A DNA stretch of 64,000 bases from DASYTH01 sp045806965. Lineage in GTDB: Bacteria; Actinomycetota; Actinomycetes; Mycobacteriales; Pseudonocardiaceae. Under the pieces are notes generated by a model. The model worked only from the letters and a program-made list of their open reading frames with translations, was not told the DNA's origin and did no database searches. Position numbers and translations under genes: made by a program. The DNA lies in assembly GCA_045806965.1 (NCBI GenBank), contig JBJMIG010000081.1, positions 4,746 through 68,745 on the forward strand, given 5' to 3'. This document shows positions 43,476 through 51,959 of this stretch, piece after piece (the stretch's first letter is position 1; every line of letters starts with the position of its first letter).

Positions 43476-44711
43476 GTGACCGCCGTGAATGATCACGAGG
43501 TTCGCACAGACATCGACAGCCGAGCGGTGAGCGATGTGAGTGACAATCTGGTGACCGCCCCCGTCACCGACGACGAGATTTTCCGCGCCCACGAGGGAGG
43601 CAAGCTGGGCATCGGGGTGACCAGGCCGATCTCCGACTCGCGCGCGCTGGCCATCGCCTACACGCCCGGCGTGGCCAAGGTGAGCCGGGCGATCGCCGAG
43701 GACGCCGCCCTGGCCGCCCGCTACACCTGGGCGCACCGCCTGGTCGCCGTGGTCAGCGACGGCACCGCGGTGCTCGGCCTCGGCGACATCGGCGCCAGCG
43801 CGTCGCTGCCCGTGATGGAGGGCAAGGCGGCGCTGTTCAAGACGTTCGGCGGGCTCGACTCCATCCCGCTGGTACTGAACACCACGGACGTGGACGAGAT
43901 CGTGGAGACGTTGGTCCGGCTGCGACCGAGCTTCGGCGCGGTGAACCTGGAGGACGTGGCCGCGCCGAGGTGCTTCGAGTTGGAGCAGCGGCTGATCGAG
44001 GCGCTGGACTGTCCGGTCATGCACGACGACCAGCACGGCACCGCGGTGGTGCTGCTGGCCGCGCTGCGCGGCGCCAACCAGGTGCTCGACCGCAAGCTGG
44101 ACAACCAGCGGGCGGTCATCGTCGGCGCCGGTGCGGCCGGAGTGGCGTGCGCGAAGATCCTGCTCGCGGCCGGCATCGGCGACATCACGCTGCTCGACTC
44201 GCGCGGCATCGTGCACGCCGGCCGGGACCACCTCAACCCGGTGAAACAGGAGATGGCCGGGCTCACCAACGTGGCCGGCCTGAGCGGTGGCCTGGCCGAG
44301 GCGCTCGCCGGTGCGGACATGTTCGTCGGGCTCTCCGCGGCGACCGTGCCGGAGGAGCTGATCGCCACGATGGCGCCGTCCTCGATCGTGTTCGCGCTGT
44401 CGAACCCCGACCCGGAGATCCATCCGCATGTCGCGGCCCGGCACGCGGCGATCGTGGCGACCGGCCGAAGCGACTTCCCCAACCAGATCAACAACGTGCT
44501 GGCCTTCCCGGGCATCTTCCGGGGCGCGCTGGACGCCGGCGCCCGGCGGATCACCGAGAACATGAAGCTGGCCGCGGCCGCGGCGATCGCCGAGGTGGCC
44601 AGCGAGGATCTGGCTCCGGACATGATCGTGCCGAGCGCCCTCGACCCGAGGGTCGCCCCGGAGGTCGCCGAAGCAGTCGCTCGGGCCGCGCGCGAAGACG
44701 GGGTAGCCTGA
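43476..44711 (+). CDS. NAD(P)-dependent malic enzyme
   Basis: 411 residues. It decarboxylates malate to pyruvate with NAD(P). The N-terminal domain has SRALAIAYTPGVAKV and LGLGDIGASASLPVMEGKAAL; LEDVAAPRCFELEQRL and HDDQHGTAVVLLAAL give metal-binding acidic residues; IVGAGAAGVACAKILLAAG is the dinucleotide fold; AFPGIFRGALDAGA follows. It lacks the C-terminal phosphotransacetylase domain of MaeB. GTG 43476 follows AGGAGGG by six bases. No partner genes; likely anaplerotic or NADPH-generating. Confidence 0.92.
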   Translation: MTAVNDHEVRTDIDSRAVSDVSDNLVTAPVTDDEIFRAHEGGKLGIGVTRPISDSRALAIAYTPGVAKVSRAIAEDAALAARYTWAHRLVAVVSDGTAVLGLGDIGASASLPVMEGKAALFKTFGGLDSIPLVLNTTDVDEIVETLVRLRPSFGAVNLEDVAAPRCFELEQRLIEALDCPVMHDDQHGTAVVLLAALRGANQVLDRKLDNQRAVIVGAGAAGVACAKILLAAGIGDITLLDSRGIVHAGRDHLNPVKQEMAGLTNVAGLSGGLAEALAGADMFVGLSAATVPEELIATMAPSSIVFALSNPDPEIHPHVAARHAAIVATGRSDFPNQINNVLAFPGIFRGALDAGARRITENMKLAAAAAIAEVASEDLAPDMIVPSALDPRVAPEVAEAVARAAREDGVA

Positions 44712-44755
44712 GCCCGGCGAGAACATCTGCGGCCGGGGGGCGGAAGGATGGCGCC

Positions 44756-47338
44756 GTGGCCGAGCATGTCGTGCGCGCCGAGCTGCCCCTGGACGGGGCG
44801 CGGTCCGGCGAGTTCGGCATGGCCGACGACCATGCGCCGGACGCTGCTGACCGGGTCCCGGGCGGTGGCCAGGCGAGCCCGCAGGAGGACCCGGTGGTCG
44901 AGCGGGCGCTGCTGCTCGACGCGCAGCGCCTGGCCCGGCTCGGCAGCTGGAGCACCGACACCCGAACCGGCCGCACCTACCTCTCCGCCGGACTGCGCCG
45001 GCTGATCGGGCTGCCCGCGTCCACCAGCGCGGAGGACGCGCTCGGCCTGATCCATCCGGAGGACCTGCCCGCACTGGACCTGTTCCGCAAGAGCCTGCAC
45101 GCGCCAGGCAACGACCGCCCGGTCGAGCTCGAGGTGCACGACACCACCGGCAAGTTCACCTTCCTGGTCCGCGGGCAGGCCGAGCGGGACGCGGGCGGCG
45201 CGGTCGTGCGGGTACACGGCACGGTGCAGGACGTCACCCGGCTCCGCGCGTTCGAACGGCAGGCCAGGCAGGACCGCAGGCTCTTCGGCGACGCGCAGCG
45301 GGTGGCCCGGCTCGGGACCTGGGAGTGGGACACGACCACCGGCGAGGTGGTCTGGTCGTCGATGCTCTACGAGCTGGTCGGGGTGCCGCCGGGGAGCCCG
45401 GTCACCTACCCGGACTTCCTGAACCTGGTGCATCCCGACGACCTGGAGCGGGTGACACGGCAGTGCCAGGACCTCGCCGAGCGCGGCGTGCCGCTGGACG
45501 CGGAGTTCCGGGTGATCCGGCCGGACGGCACCCGGCGGGTGTTCGGCTGCCGGGGTGAGCCGCTCGGTACCGGCGCCAGTTCGTCGATCATGATCGGCAC
45601 CGCGCAGGACGTGACCGAGCAGCGCTCCACCGAGACCCGGATGATGCGCTCCAGCCAGCGGTTCAGCGACCTGGTGGCGATCACCCCGGTCGGCATCGCG
45701 CTGTTCGACGACGACGAGCGGCTGGTCGACGCGAACGAGGCGCTCTGCCGGCTGCTCGGCATCGACCTGGAGCGGCTGCGCGGCTCGGGTGCGGCGCAGC
45801 TCGTCCACCCGAGCGACCGGGGCGGGCGGCTGCTGGTCGGCCGGGAGGGCGGCCGGCACGGGTCCAGCGCGTTCCGGCTCGGCCAGCGGGTGCTGGCCAC
45901 CGCTGCCGGCAAGCCGGTCTACTGCGAGCTGTCCGCCACCATCTCGGTGGCCGACGACGGCCAGCGGTTCTGGCTGGTGGTGTTCTCCGACGTGACGGAC
46001 CGGCGCAAGGCCGCGGAACGGTTGCACTACCAGGCCACGCACGACGAGCTGACCGGGCTGCCCGGCCGGGCCGCGGTGAAGGAGCTGCTCGGCAACCTGC
46101 TCGGCGGCCCCGACGCGGCCGCCGTGGCGCTGTTGTTCTGTGACGTGGACAACTTCAAGCGGTTCAACGACTCGCTCGGCCACGACCTCGGCGACGAGCT
46201 GATCACGGCGCTGGCCCGGCGGCTGGAGCGCGGGCTCCCGCCGGGCTGTACCGCGGCCCGGATGTCCGGTGACGAGTACGTGGTGATCTGCTCCGACGTG
46301 GACGAGGTCGGCGGGGTCGAGGCACTGGCGAACCAGGTGGCCGGCCTGCTGCGGACCGCGGTTCCGGTGCGCGGCCAGTTGTTACGGGTGTCCGCGGCGA
46401 TCGGGGCCGCGGTGCCAAGCGGCCCGGAGACCAGCGCGGCGGACCTGCTCCGGTTCGCCGACGCGGCGATGTTCGACGCGAAACGGCGCGGCACCGGGCG
46501 GGTGTCGGTGGCCAACGCCGAGATGATCGCCTCGGCGAACAGCCAGCTGCTGCTCGAGGGCCAGCTGCGCGACGCGATCGCCAACGACGGCTTGGTGCTG
46601 CACTACCAGCCGGTGGTCGGCCCGGACGGGGTGGTGCTGTCGGCCGAGGCGCTGGTGCGCTGGCCGCACCCGCAGCGCGGGATGCTTCTCCCCGGCGAGT
46701 TCCTGCCCGTGGCGGAGCAGGGCGACCTGCTGCGCGACCTGGACCGCTGGGTGCTGCGCACGGCGCTGCGCGAGGCGGCGAGCTGGCCGATGATGGCCGG
46801 TGCGGTGCTCGGCGGCGGGGTCAGTGTCGCGGTGAACATGTCCGGCCTGGTGCCGAGCGACCCGGACTTCGTCGACCGGGTGGCCGCCGCGGTGCTGGAG
46901 TCCGGCATCGAGTGGGACCGGGTGGTGCTCGAGCTGGTCGAGACCAGCCTGATCGACCTGCCGCAGCGCAGCCGGGCGGCGATGGCCGAGCTGGTCGAGC
47001 GCGGCATCCGGTTCGCCGTGGACGACTTCGGCACCGGCTACTCCTCGCTGGCCCGGCTCAAGGAGTTGCCCGCGCAGATCATCAAGGTGGACCGGCGGTT
47101 CGTGGCCGGTGTGGCCACCGACGCCTCGGATTTCGCGGTGGCCAGGGCGGTGGTGGACATGGCCCGCGCGATGGGCCGCAGCTGCGTCGCCGAGGGTGTC
47201 GAGACGGCCACCCAGTTCCACGTGCTGCGCAGCGTCGGGGTCGAGGCATACCAGGGGTGGCTGCTGTCCCGGCCGATGCCCGCGGCCGACTTCCGCGAGC
47301 TGCTTCGTATGGGTCCGCTCACAATTCCGCGGGACTGA
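44756..47338 (+). CDS. PAS-PAS-PAS-GGDEF-EAL cyclic-di-GMP signalling protein
   Basis: 860 residues, no membrane helices. PAS domains lie at about 55-165, 178-290 and 302-420 (RLARLGSW and RVARLGTWEW openings repeat). The GGDEF domain (about 425-585) has the variant signature SGDEY near residue 504. The EAL domain (about 600-855) keeps its catalytic set: Glu631 in EALVRW, NMSG, ELVETSL, DDFGTGYSS, IKVD and AEGVET, YQGW. Phosphodiesterase activity is thus likely; cyclase activity is possible but less sure with SGDEY. GTG 44756 has GGAAGGA upstream. It probably senses a cytosolic cue through the PAS domains. Confidence 0.9.
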   Translation: MAEHVVRAELPLDGARSGEFGMADDHAPDAADRVPGGGQASPQEDPVVERALLLDAQRLARLGSWSTDTRTGRTYLSAGLRRLIGLPASTSAEDALGLIHPEDLPALDLFRKSLHAPGNDRPVELEVHDTTGKFTFLVRGQAERDAGGAVVRVHGTVQDVTRLRAFERQARQDRRLFGDAQRVARLGTWEWDTTTGEVVWSSMLYELVGVPPGSPVTYPDFLNLVHPDDLERVTRQCQDLAERGVPLDAEFRVIRPDGTRRVFGCRGEPLGTGASSSIMIGTAQDVTEQRSTETRMMRSSQRFSDLVAITPVGIALFDDDERLVDANEALCRLLGIDLERLRGSGAAQLVHPSDRGGRLLVGREGGRHGSSAFRLGQRVLATAAGKPVYCELSATISVADDGQRFWLVVFSDVTDRRKAAERLHYQATHDELTGLPGRAAVKELLGNLLGGPDAAAVALLFCDVDNFKRFNDSLGHDLGDELITALARRLERGLPPGCTAARMSGDEYVVICSDVDEVGGVEALANQVAGLLRTAVPVRGQLLRVSAAIGAAVPSGPETSAADLLRFADAAMFDAKRRGTGRVSVANAEMIASANSQLLLEGQLRDAIANDGLVLHYQPVVGPDGVVLSAEALVRWPHPQRGMLLPGEFLPVAEQGDLLRDLDRWVLRTALREAASWPMMAGAVLGGGVSVAVNMSGLVPSDPDFVDRVAAAVLESGIEWDRVVLELVETSLIDLPQRSRAAMAELVERGIRFAVDDFGTGYSSLARLKELPAQIIKVDRRFVAGVATDASDFAVARAVVDMARAMGRSCVAEGVETATQFHVLRSVGVEAYQGWLLSRPMPAADFRELLRMGPLTIPRD

Positions 47339-47440
47339 ACTGGCCAAATCCTGGAACGTGCTGCCGGTGTCTGTGGGAGCGGCTAGGGTCGTCGAATCAC
47401 GCGGCCGGCGAGTGGCCGTCTCGACCTGCGGGAGTCTCGG

Positions 47441-48583
47441 GTGATCGAGTTCCGGGCCGTGACCAAGAGGTACCCGGACGGCACCGTTGCCGTGAACGAG
47501 CTGGACCTGACCATTGAGGACGGTGCGCTCACCGTCCTGGTGGGTCCGTCCGGATGCGGCAAGACCACCTCGCTGCGGATGATCAACCGGATGATCGACC
47601 CGACGTCCGGGGAGATCCTGCTCGACGGCAAGAACGTCCGCGAGTCGCGGCCCGCGCAGCTGCGCCGCGGGATCGGCTACGTGATCCAGCACGCCGGGTT
47701 GTTCCCGCACCGCACGGTGCTGGACAACGTGGCCACCGTGCCGCTGCTCAACGGCACCACCCGGCGTGCGGCCCGGGCGCGGGCCGCGGAGCTGCTCGAA
47801 CTGGTCGGTCTGCCCTCGACGTTCGCCAAGCGCTACCCCGCGCAGCTCTCCGGCGGCCAGCAGCAGCGGGTCGGCGTGGCCAGGGCGCTGGCCGCGGACC
47901 CGCCGGTGCTGCTGATGGACGAGCCGTTCAGCGCGGTCGACCCGATCGTCCGGGACGACCTGCAGCAGCAACTGCTCCGGTTACAGTCCGAACTGGACAA
48001 GACCATCGTGTTCGTCACTCACGACATCGACGAGGCGATCAAGCTCGGGGACAAGGTCGCGGTGCTGCGGGTCGGCGGCGTGCTGGCCCAGTACGACACG
48101 CCCGCGGCGCTGCTGGCCAAACCCGCGGACGAGTTCGTGGCCGCGTTCGTCGGCCGGGACCGTGGCTACCGGGCACTGGGATTCCTTGCCGCGCAAGGTA
48201 TCGAGCTGGCTCCGGTGGCCAGGGTGTCGGTGGGCACCGAAGCCGGCGCCGCCAGAGGCCGGTTGACGAACGGCTGGGCGGTCGTCGTCGACGAACAGAA
48301 CCGGCCGGTGGGCTGGGTTTCCAGCGACCTGTTATCCACTGTGGACGGATCGGCGGCGGTCGGCCCGCCGAACCTGATCTCCGGTGGCTCGCTCTACCAG
48401 GTGGACGCCGAGGGCGCCGGCACCGCGGGCACCCTGCGCAACGCCCTCGACGCGGCGCTCAGCTCGCCCGCGCAGCTGGGCATCGCGGTGGACTCGGACG
48501 GCGCCGTCGTCGGCGGGATCAGCGCGGACACCGTGCTTCGGGCACTGGCCGCGGCGCGGGAGACCGGTGAGGTCCCGGTATGA
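47441..48583 (+). CDS. OpuC/ProV-type osmoprotectant ABC transporter ATP-binding protein
   Basis: 380 residues. Walker A GPSGCGKTTSLRM, Q-loop VIQHAGLFPH, signature LSGGQQQRVGVARAL, Walker B VLLMDEPFSAVDP and H-loop FVTHDIDEAI are all intact. A C-terminal extension (about 245-380) holds two CBS-like repeats, which in OpuA/OpuC sense ionic strength. It is the first gene of a four-gene quaternary-amine uptake operon; the overlap with the permease gene is four bases (ATGA). Confidence 0.93.
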   Translation: MIEFRAVTKRYPDGTVAVNELDLTIEDGALTVLVGPSGCGKTTSLRMINRMIDPTSGEILLDGKNVRESRPAQLRRGIGYVIQHAGLFPHRTVLDNVATVPLLNGTTRRAARARAAELLELVGLPSTFAKRYPAQLSGGQQQRVGVARALAADPPVLLMDEPFSAVDPIVRDDLQQQLLRLQSELDKTIVFVTHDIDEAIKLGDKVAVLRVGGVLAQYDTPAALLAKPADEFVAAFVGRDRGYRALGFLAAQGIELAPVARVSVGTEAGAARGRLTNGWAVVVDEQNRPVGWVSSDLLSTVDGSAAVGPPNLISGGSLYQVDAEGAGTAGTLRNALDAALSSPAQLGIAVDSDGAVVGGISADTVLRALAAARETGEVPV

Positions 48584-49239
48584 GGTGGATCCTCGATCAC
48601 CTCGACGAGTTGCTCGCCACCACCTGGGACCACCTCGGGCTGGCGTTGCTGCCGGTGCTCGCCGGACTGCTGATCTCGTTGCCCCTGGGGTACTTCGCGC
48701 ATCGCTGGCGGGCCGTGCGGGCGATCCTGGTGCCGGTCTCCGGGCTGCTGTACACGATCCCGTCGCTTGCCCTGTTCGTGCTGATGCCGCTCGTGCTCGG
48801 CACCCGCATCCTGGACCCGATCAACGTTCAGGTGGCGTTGACCATCTACACCGTCGCGCTGCTGGTGCGCTCGGTCGCCGACGCGCTGGACGCGGTGCCA
48901 GGCGACACCATCGCGGCGGCCACCGCCATCGGCTACGGGCCGACCCGCCGGTTCTTCGCGGTGGACCTGCCGCTGTCCGTTCCGGTGCTGGTGGCCGGAA
49001 TCCGGGTGGCCGCGGTGTCCAACATCAGCCTGGTCAGCGTCGGCGCGATCATCGGCGTCGGCGGACTCGGCTTCTACCTCACCCACGGCTCGCAGCTCTC
49101 GCCGCCGAACTACGCCGAGATCATCGCCGGAATCGGGCTGATCGTGCTGCTCGCCCTTGTCGTCGACGGGCTGCTGGCCGTGCTCGGCCGGATCCTCACC
49201 CCGTGGACCAGGGCACGAGCCGGGAGGTCCCCCGCATGA
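48580..49239 (+). CDS. Osmoprotectant ABC transporter permease 1
   Basis: 219 residues, about five or six helices. The coupling EAA-like loop reads AATAIGYGPTRRFFAVDLPLSV. It resembles OpuCB/OpuCD permeases for glycine betaine, carnitine or choline. ATGA overlaps join it to the ATPase gene before and the second permease gene after. Confidence 0.9.
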   Translation: MRWILDHLDELLATTWDHLGLALLPVLAGLLISLPLGYFAHRWRAVRAILVPVSGLLYTIPSLALFVLMPLVLGTRILDPINVQVALTIYTVALLVRSVADALDAVPGDTIAAATAIGYGPTRRFFAVDLPLSVPVLVAGIRVAAVSNISLVSVGAIIGVGGLGFYLTHGSQLSPPNYAEIIAGIGLIVLLALVVDGLLAVLGRILTPWTRARAGRSPA

Positions 49240-49991
49240 ACCTGCTCAACGGGGTTTTCGAGTGGCTGACCGACCCCGAGAACTGGCACAAGACCTTCCT
49301 CGGGCCGGGCATTCCGCAGCGGATCGGCGAACACCTCCAGTACACCGGGCTGGCCATCCTGATCGCCGCGGTGATCGCGGTGCCGCTCGGCACCTACATC
49401 GGGCACACCGGGCGGGGCGGCTTCCTGGTGGTCGGCGTCGCCAACTCCTTCCGTGCGCTGCCCGAGCTCGGTCTGCTGATCCTGCTGGTGCTGGCCATGG
49501 GCGTGGCGCTGGCGTTACAGGCGGTGACCATCGCGCTGGTGCTGCTGGCCATCCCGCCGTTGCTGGCCGGGACGTACGCGGGCGTACGCAACGTGGACCG
49601 GGACGTGGTGGACGCGGCTCGCGGGATGGGCATGCGCGAGCGGGACGTCGTGCTCAAGGTCGAGCTGCCGATCGCGCTGCCGCTGATCCTCGGCGGCCTG
49701 CGCGCGGCCACCCTCCAGGTGATCGCCACGGCCAGCATCGCCGCGTTCGTCTCGCTCGGCGGGCTCGGCCGCTACGTGATCGACGGCCGGGCGTTCGGCG
49801 GCGCCGACGGCTACACCGAGATGGCCGGCGGCGCGGTGCTGATCGCCGTCCTCGCCATCGCGGTCGAGGTGACTCTCGCCGGGGTGCAGCGGCTGGCCGT
49901 GTCGCCGGGGCTGCGCACCGCAAAGATCTCCCGGCGCGTCACTCGCGTTCGGATGAGGCCGGTCGAAGAGCCGGAAGGAGCTATCGCATGA
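49236..49991 (+). CDS. Osmoprotectant ABC transporter permease 2
   Basis: 251 residues. Helices near 30-50, 60-80, 85-110, 155-180 and 200-225; the coupling loop is ARGMGMRERDVVLKVELPIAL. ATG 49236 overlaps the stop of permease 1 and follows GGGAGG. It pairs with permease 1 as a heterodimeric channel. The tail is basic and not conserved. Confidence 0.9.
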   Translation: MNLLNGVFEWLTDPENWHKTFLGPGIPQRIGEHLQYTGLAILIAAVIAVPLGTYIGHTGRGGFLVVGVANSFRALPELGLLILLVLAMGVALALQAVTIALVLLAIPPLLAGTYAGVRNVDRDVVDAARGMGMRERDVVLKVELPIALPLILGGLRAATLQVIATASIAAFVSLGGLGRYVIDGRAFGGADGYTEMAGGAVLIAVLAIAVEVTLAGVQRLAVSPGLRTAKISRRVTRVRMRPVEEPEGAIA

Positions 49992-50004
49992 GGAGTAACC
50001 CTTG

Positions 50005-50946
50005 ATGAAACGTGTACTTGCCGGTGTGGCGACCGCGATGGTCGCGGCGCTCACGATGACGGCGTGCGGGGGTTCCTCCGACCCGCTGTCCAACGCACCC
50101 GCCTCGCAGCCGGGCGGCGGGTCGAGCAACGTGGCCAAGCCGTCCAAGATCGTGGTCGGCTCGGCCAACTTCCCGGAGAGCGCGGTGCTCGCGGAGATCT
50201 ACGCGGCCGCGCTGACCGCGAAGGGAATCACGGTCGAGAAGAAGCTCAACATCGGCAACCGGGAGACCTACTACCCGGGCCTGCAGGACGGCTCGATCGA
50301 CCTGATCCCGGAGTACACCGGCGTCCTGTTGCAGCACATCAAGAAGGACGCCACGCAAACCTCGCCGGATGAGGTGTACTCGGCGCTCAAGGCGGCGCTG
50401 CCGGCGAACCTGACCGTGCTGGACAAGGCGACGGCCGAGGACAAGGACGCCATCGTGGTCAGCAAGGAGACCGCGGACAAGTGGAGCCTGAAGTCCATCG
50501 CCGACCTCAAGGCACACGCCGCCGAGGCGATTTTCGGTGGCCCGCCGGAGATTCAGCGCCGGCCCGACGGTCTGCCCGGCTTCAAGAAAAACTACGACCT
50601 AGAGTTCAAGGAGTTCAAGTCGCTTGACGCTGGCGGCCCGCTGACCGTCAATGCCTTGAAGACCAACGCGGTCCAGGCGGCGGACCTGTTCACCACCGAC
50701 CCGTCGATCACGGTGAACAACTTCGTGGTGCTCGACGACCCGAAGAACAACTTCGCCGCGCAGAACGTGGTCCCGCTGATCAATGCCGGCAAGGCGAGCT
50801 CCGAGGTCAAGGACGTGCTCAACGCGATCGCGGCGAAGCTGGACACCAAGACGCTGATCGAGCTCAACGCGAAGCTGAGCGCACCGGACAAGCCGGACGC
50901 CGCCAAGGTGGCCGCCGACTGGCTGGCGGCCGCGGGCATCAAGTAG
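50005..50946 (+). CDS. Osmoprotectant ABC transporter substrate-binding lipoprotein
   Basis: 313 residues. The signal peptide ends in the lipobox MTAC, giving a lipid-anchored Cys, then a Ser/Gly/Pro linker. KIVVGSANFPESAVLAEIYAA and YYPGLQDGSIDLIPEYTGVL are hallmarks of OpuC-type binding proteins for quaternary ammonium compounds. It completes the ATPase-permease-permease-binding protein operon. ATG 50005 or TTG 50002 can serve as start; AGGAG lies ten or seven bases upstream. Confidence 0.92.
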   Translation: MKRVLAGVATAMVAALTMTACGGSSDPLSNAPASQPGGGSSNVAKPSKIVVGSANFPESAVLAEIYAAALTAKGITVEKKLNIGNRETYYPGLQDGSIDLIPEYTGVLLQHIKKDATQTSPDEVYSALKAALPANLTVLDKATAEDKDAIVVSKETADKWSLKSIADLKAHAAEAIFGGPPEIQRRPDGLPGFKKNYDLEFKEFKSLDAGGPLTVNALKTNAVQAADLFTTDPSITVNNFVVLDDPKNNFAAQNVVPLINAGKASSEVKDVLNAIAAKLDTKTLIELNAKLSAPDKPDAAKVAADWLAAAGIK

Positions 50947-50962
50947 GCGCGCGGCCATTTTC

Positions 50963-51058
50963 CAGCGGAAGGTGACATTGCGCGGTTAGAAGCGAATGAA
51001 GGTGACATTGCGCGGTAGGCGGCGGCTGCGGTACCGCGGAAGGTGACATTGCGCTGAA
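50963..51058. repeat. Family 1 repeats, three direct copies (copy 5)
   Basis: AAGGTGACATTGCGC occurs exactly three times, at 50969-50983, 50999-51013 and 51040-51054, all in the same orientation. Flanks resemble the other copies (AGCGG before, GGTTAGAAGCG between). It fills the gap between the convergent binding-protein and IclR genes. Confidence 0.9.
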
Positions 51059-51077
51059 GGGCGCGGGCCGAGGCGCA

Positions 51078-51857
51078 CTATTCGGAGGGGCCGCCGATCC
51101 GGGCACTGAGCTCGGCGGCGGCCCTTCTGGTGTGCTCGGCGAGGCGCGGCCACGTCTCGCCGCATTCGGGGTCGCAGCGATGCGGGAACGTGCTGCTGAT
51201 CGCCGCGACCGGCCGGCGACCGTGGTCGAGGACGGGTGCGGCCACCGAGGCGAAACCCGCGGTGACCTGGCCGTCCTCGACCGCCCAGCCCCGTCGGCGG
51301 GTCTCGGCGAGCAGCCGGCGCAGCGCGGGCAGGTGCGCGGGGCCACGGCCGGTGCGATCGACGAAGCCGGTCCTCGCCGGGAACAGCGCGCGGACCTGGG
51401 CGGCCGGCAGGTGGGCGAGCACCGCCAGGCCGGATGCGGGTAGCTGGGCGGGGAGCCGCACGCCGACATCGGCCACCGTGAGGTACGGGTTGGCCGGCTG
51501 TTCGCGGATCAGGTACAGAATCTCCCGGCCGTGCAGCACGCCGAGGTGCGCGGTCTGGCCGGTGCGCTCGATCAGCCGGCGGAGCACCGGCTTGGCCAGC
51601 CGCTCCACCGGGTCGTGGCGCAGGTAGGCGGATCCCAGCTCGAACGCGGCCACCCCCAGGCCGTAGCGGCGCTCCTCGGCCAGGTGGGTCACGAAGCCGG
51701 CCGCGGCCAGCTCGGAGAGCAGGTGGTAGGCGGTCGAGCGGGGCAGGCCGAGCTCGCGGGCCACCGACGCGGCCGTCACCGGCCCGGCCTTGGTGGCCAG
51801 CAGCCGGAGCAACGCCAACCCCCGGCGCAGCGCCGGCACCTCGCTGCTCGCACCCAC
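51078..51857 (-). CDS. IclR-family regulator, probable hut operon repressor
   Basis: 259 residues. The N-terminal winged helix-turn-helix (ALRRGLALLRLLATKAGPVT, ASVARELGLPRSTAYHLLSEL) is followed by the IclR effector domain (about 75-255, with a Cys-containing FPHRCDPECGETW). GTG 51857 has GGGAG six bases upstream; longer readings exist. It is divergent from hutH with a perfect palindrome in the shared gap, so it most likely controls histidine degradation and its own gene. The effector may be urocanate or histidine, but that is a guess. Confidence 0.85.
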   Translation of the reverse strand: MGASSEVPALRRGLALLRLLATKAGPVTAASVARELGLPRSTAYHLLSELAAAGFVTHLAEERRYGLGVAAFELGSAYLRHDPVERLAKPVLRRLIERTGQTAHLGVLHGREILYLIREQPANPYLTVADVGVRLPAQLPASGLAVLAHLPAAQVRALFPARTGFVDRTGRGPAHLPALRRLLAETRRRGWAVEDGQVTAGFASVAAPVLDHGRRPVAAISSTFPHRCDPECGETWPRLAEHTRRAAAELSARIGGPSE

Positions 51858-51889
51858 CGCCGCTCCCGTCCGCCATCTGTGAGAGACCA

Positions 51890-51905
51890 GTCTGGGATAC
51901 CAGAC
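51890..51905. promoter_or_regulatory. Palindromic operator candidate between iclR and hutH
   Basis: GTCTGG-GATA-CCAGAC is a perfect six-base inverted repeat with a four-base spacer, 33 bases from the regulator start and 55 from hutH. The size and place suit an IclR dimer site. Confidence 0.55.
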
Positions 51906-51959
51906 AGTGTCGCCCGGCCCCGGGTCGTGCAACTCGCCGGCGAGCGCTGGGATGGAGGC

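Noticed and set aside
48332..48346. TTATCCACT as a DnaA box
   Set aside because: Single site inside a transporter gene and part of the over-represented TCCACTGTGGAC word. No cluster or origin genes nearby.
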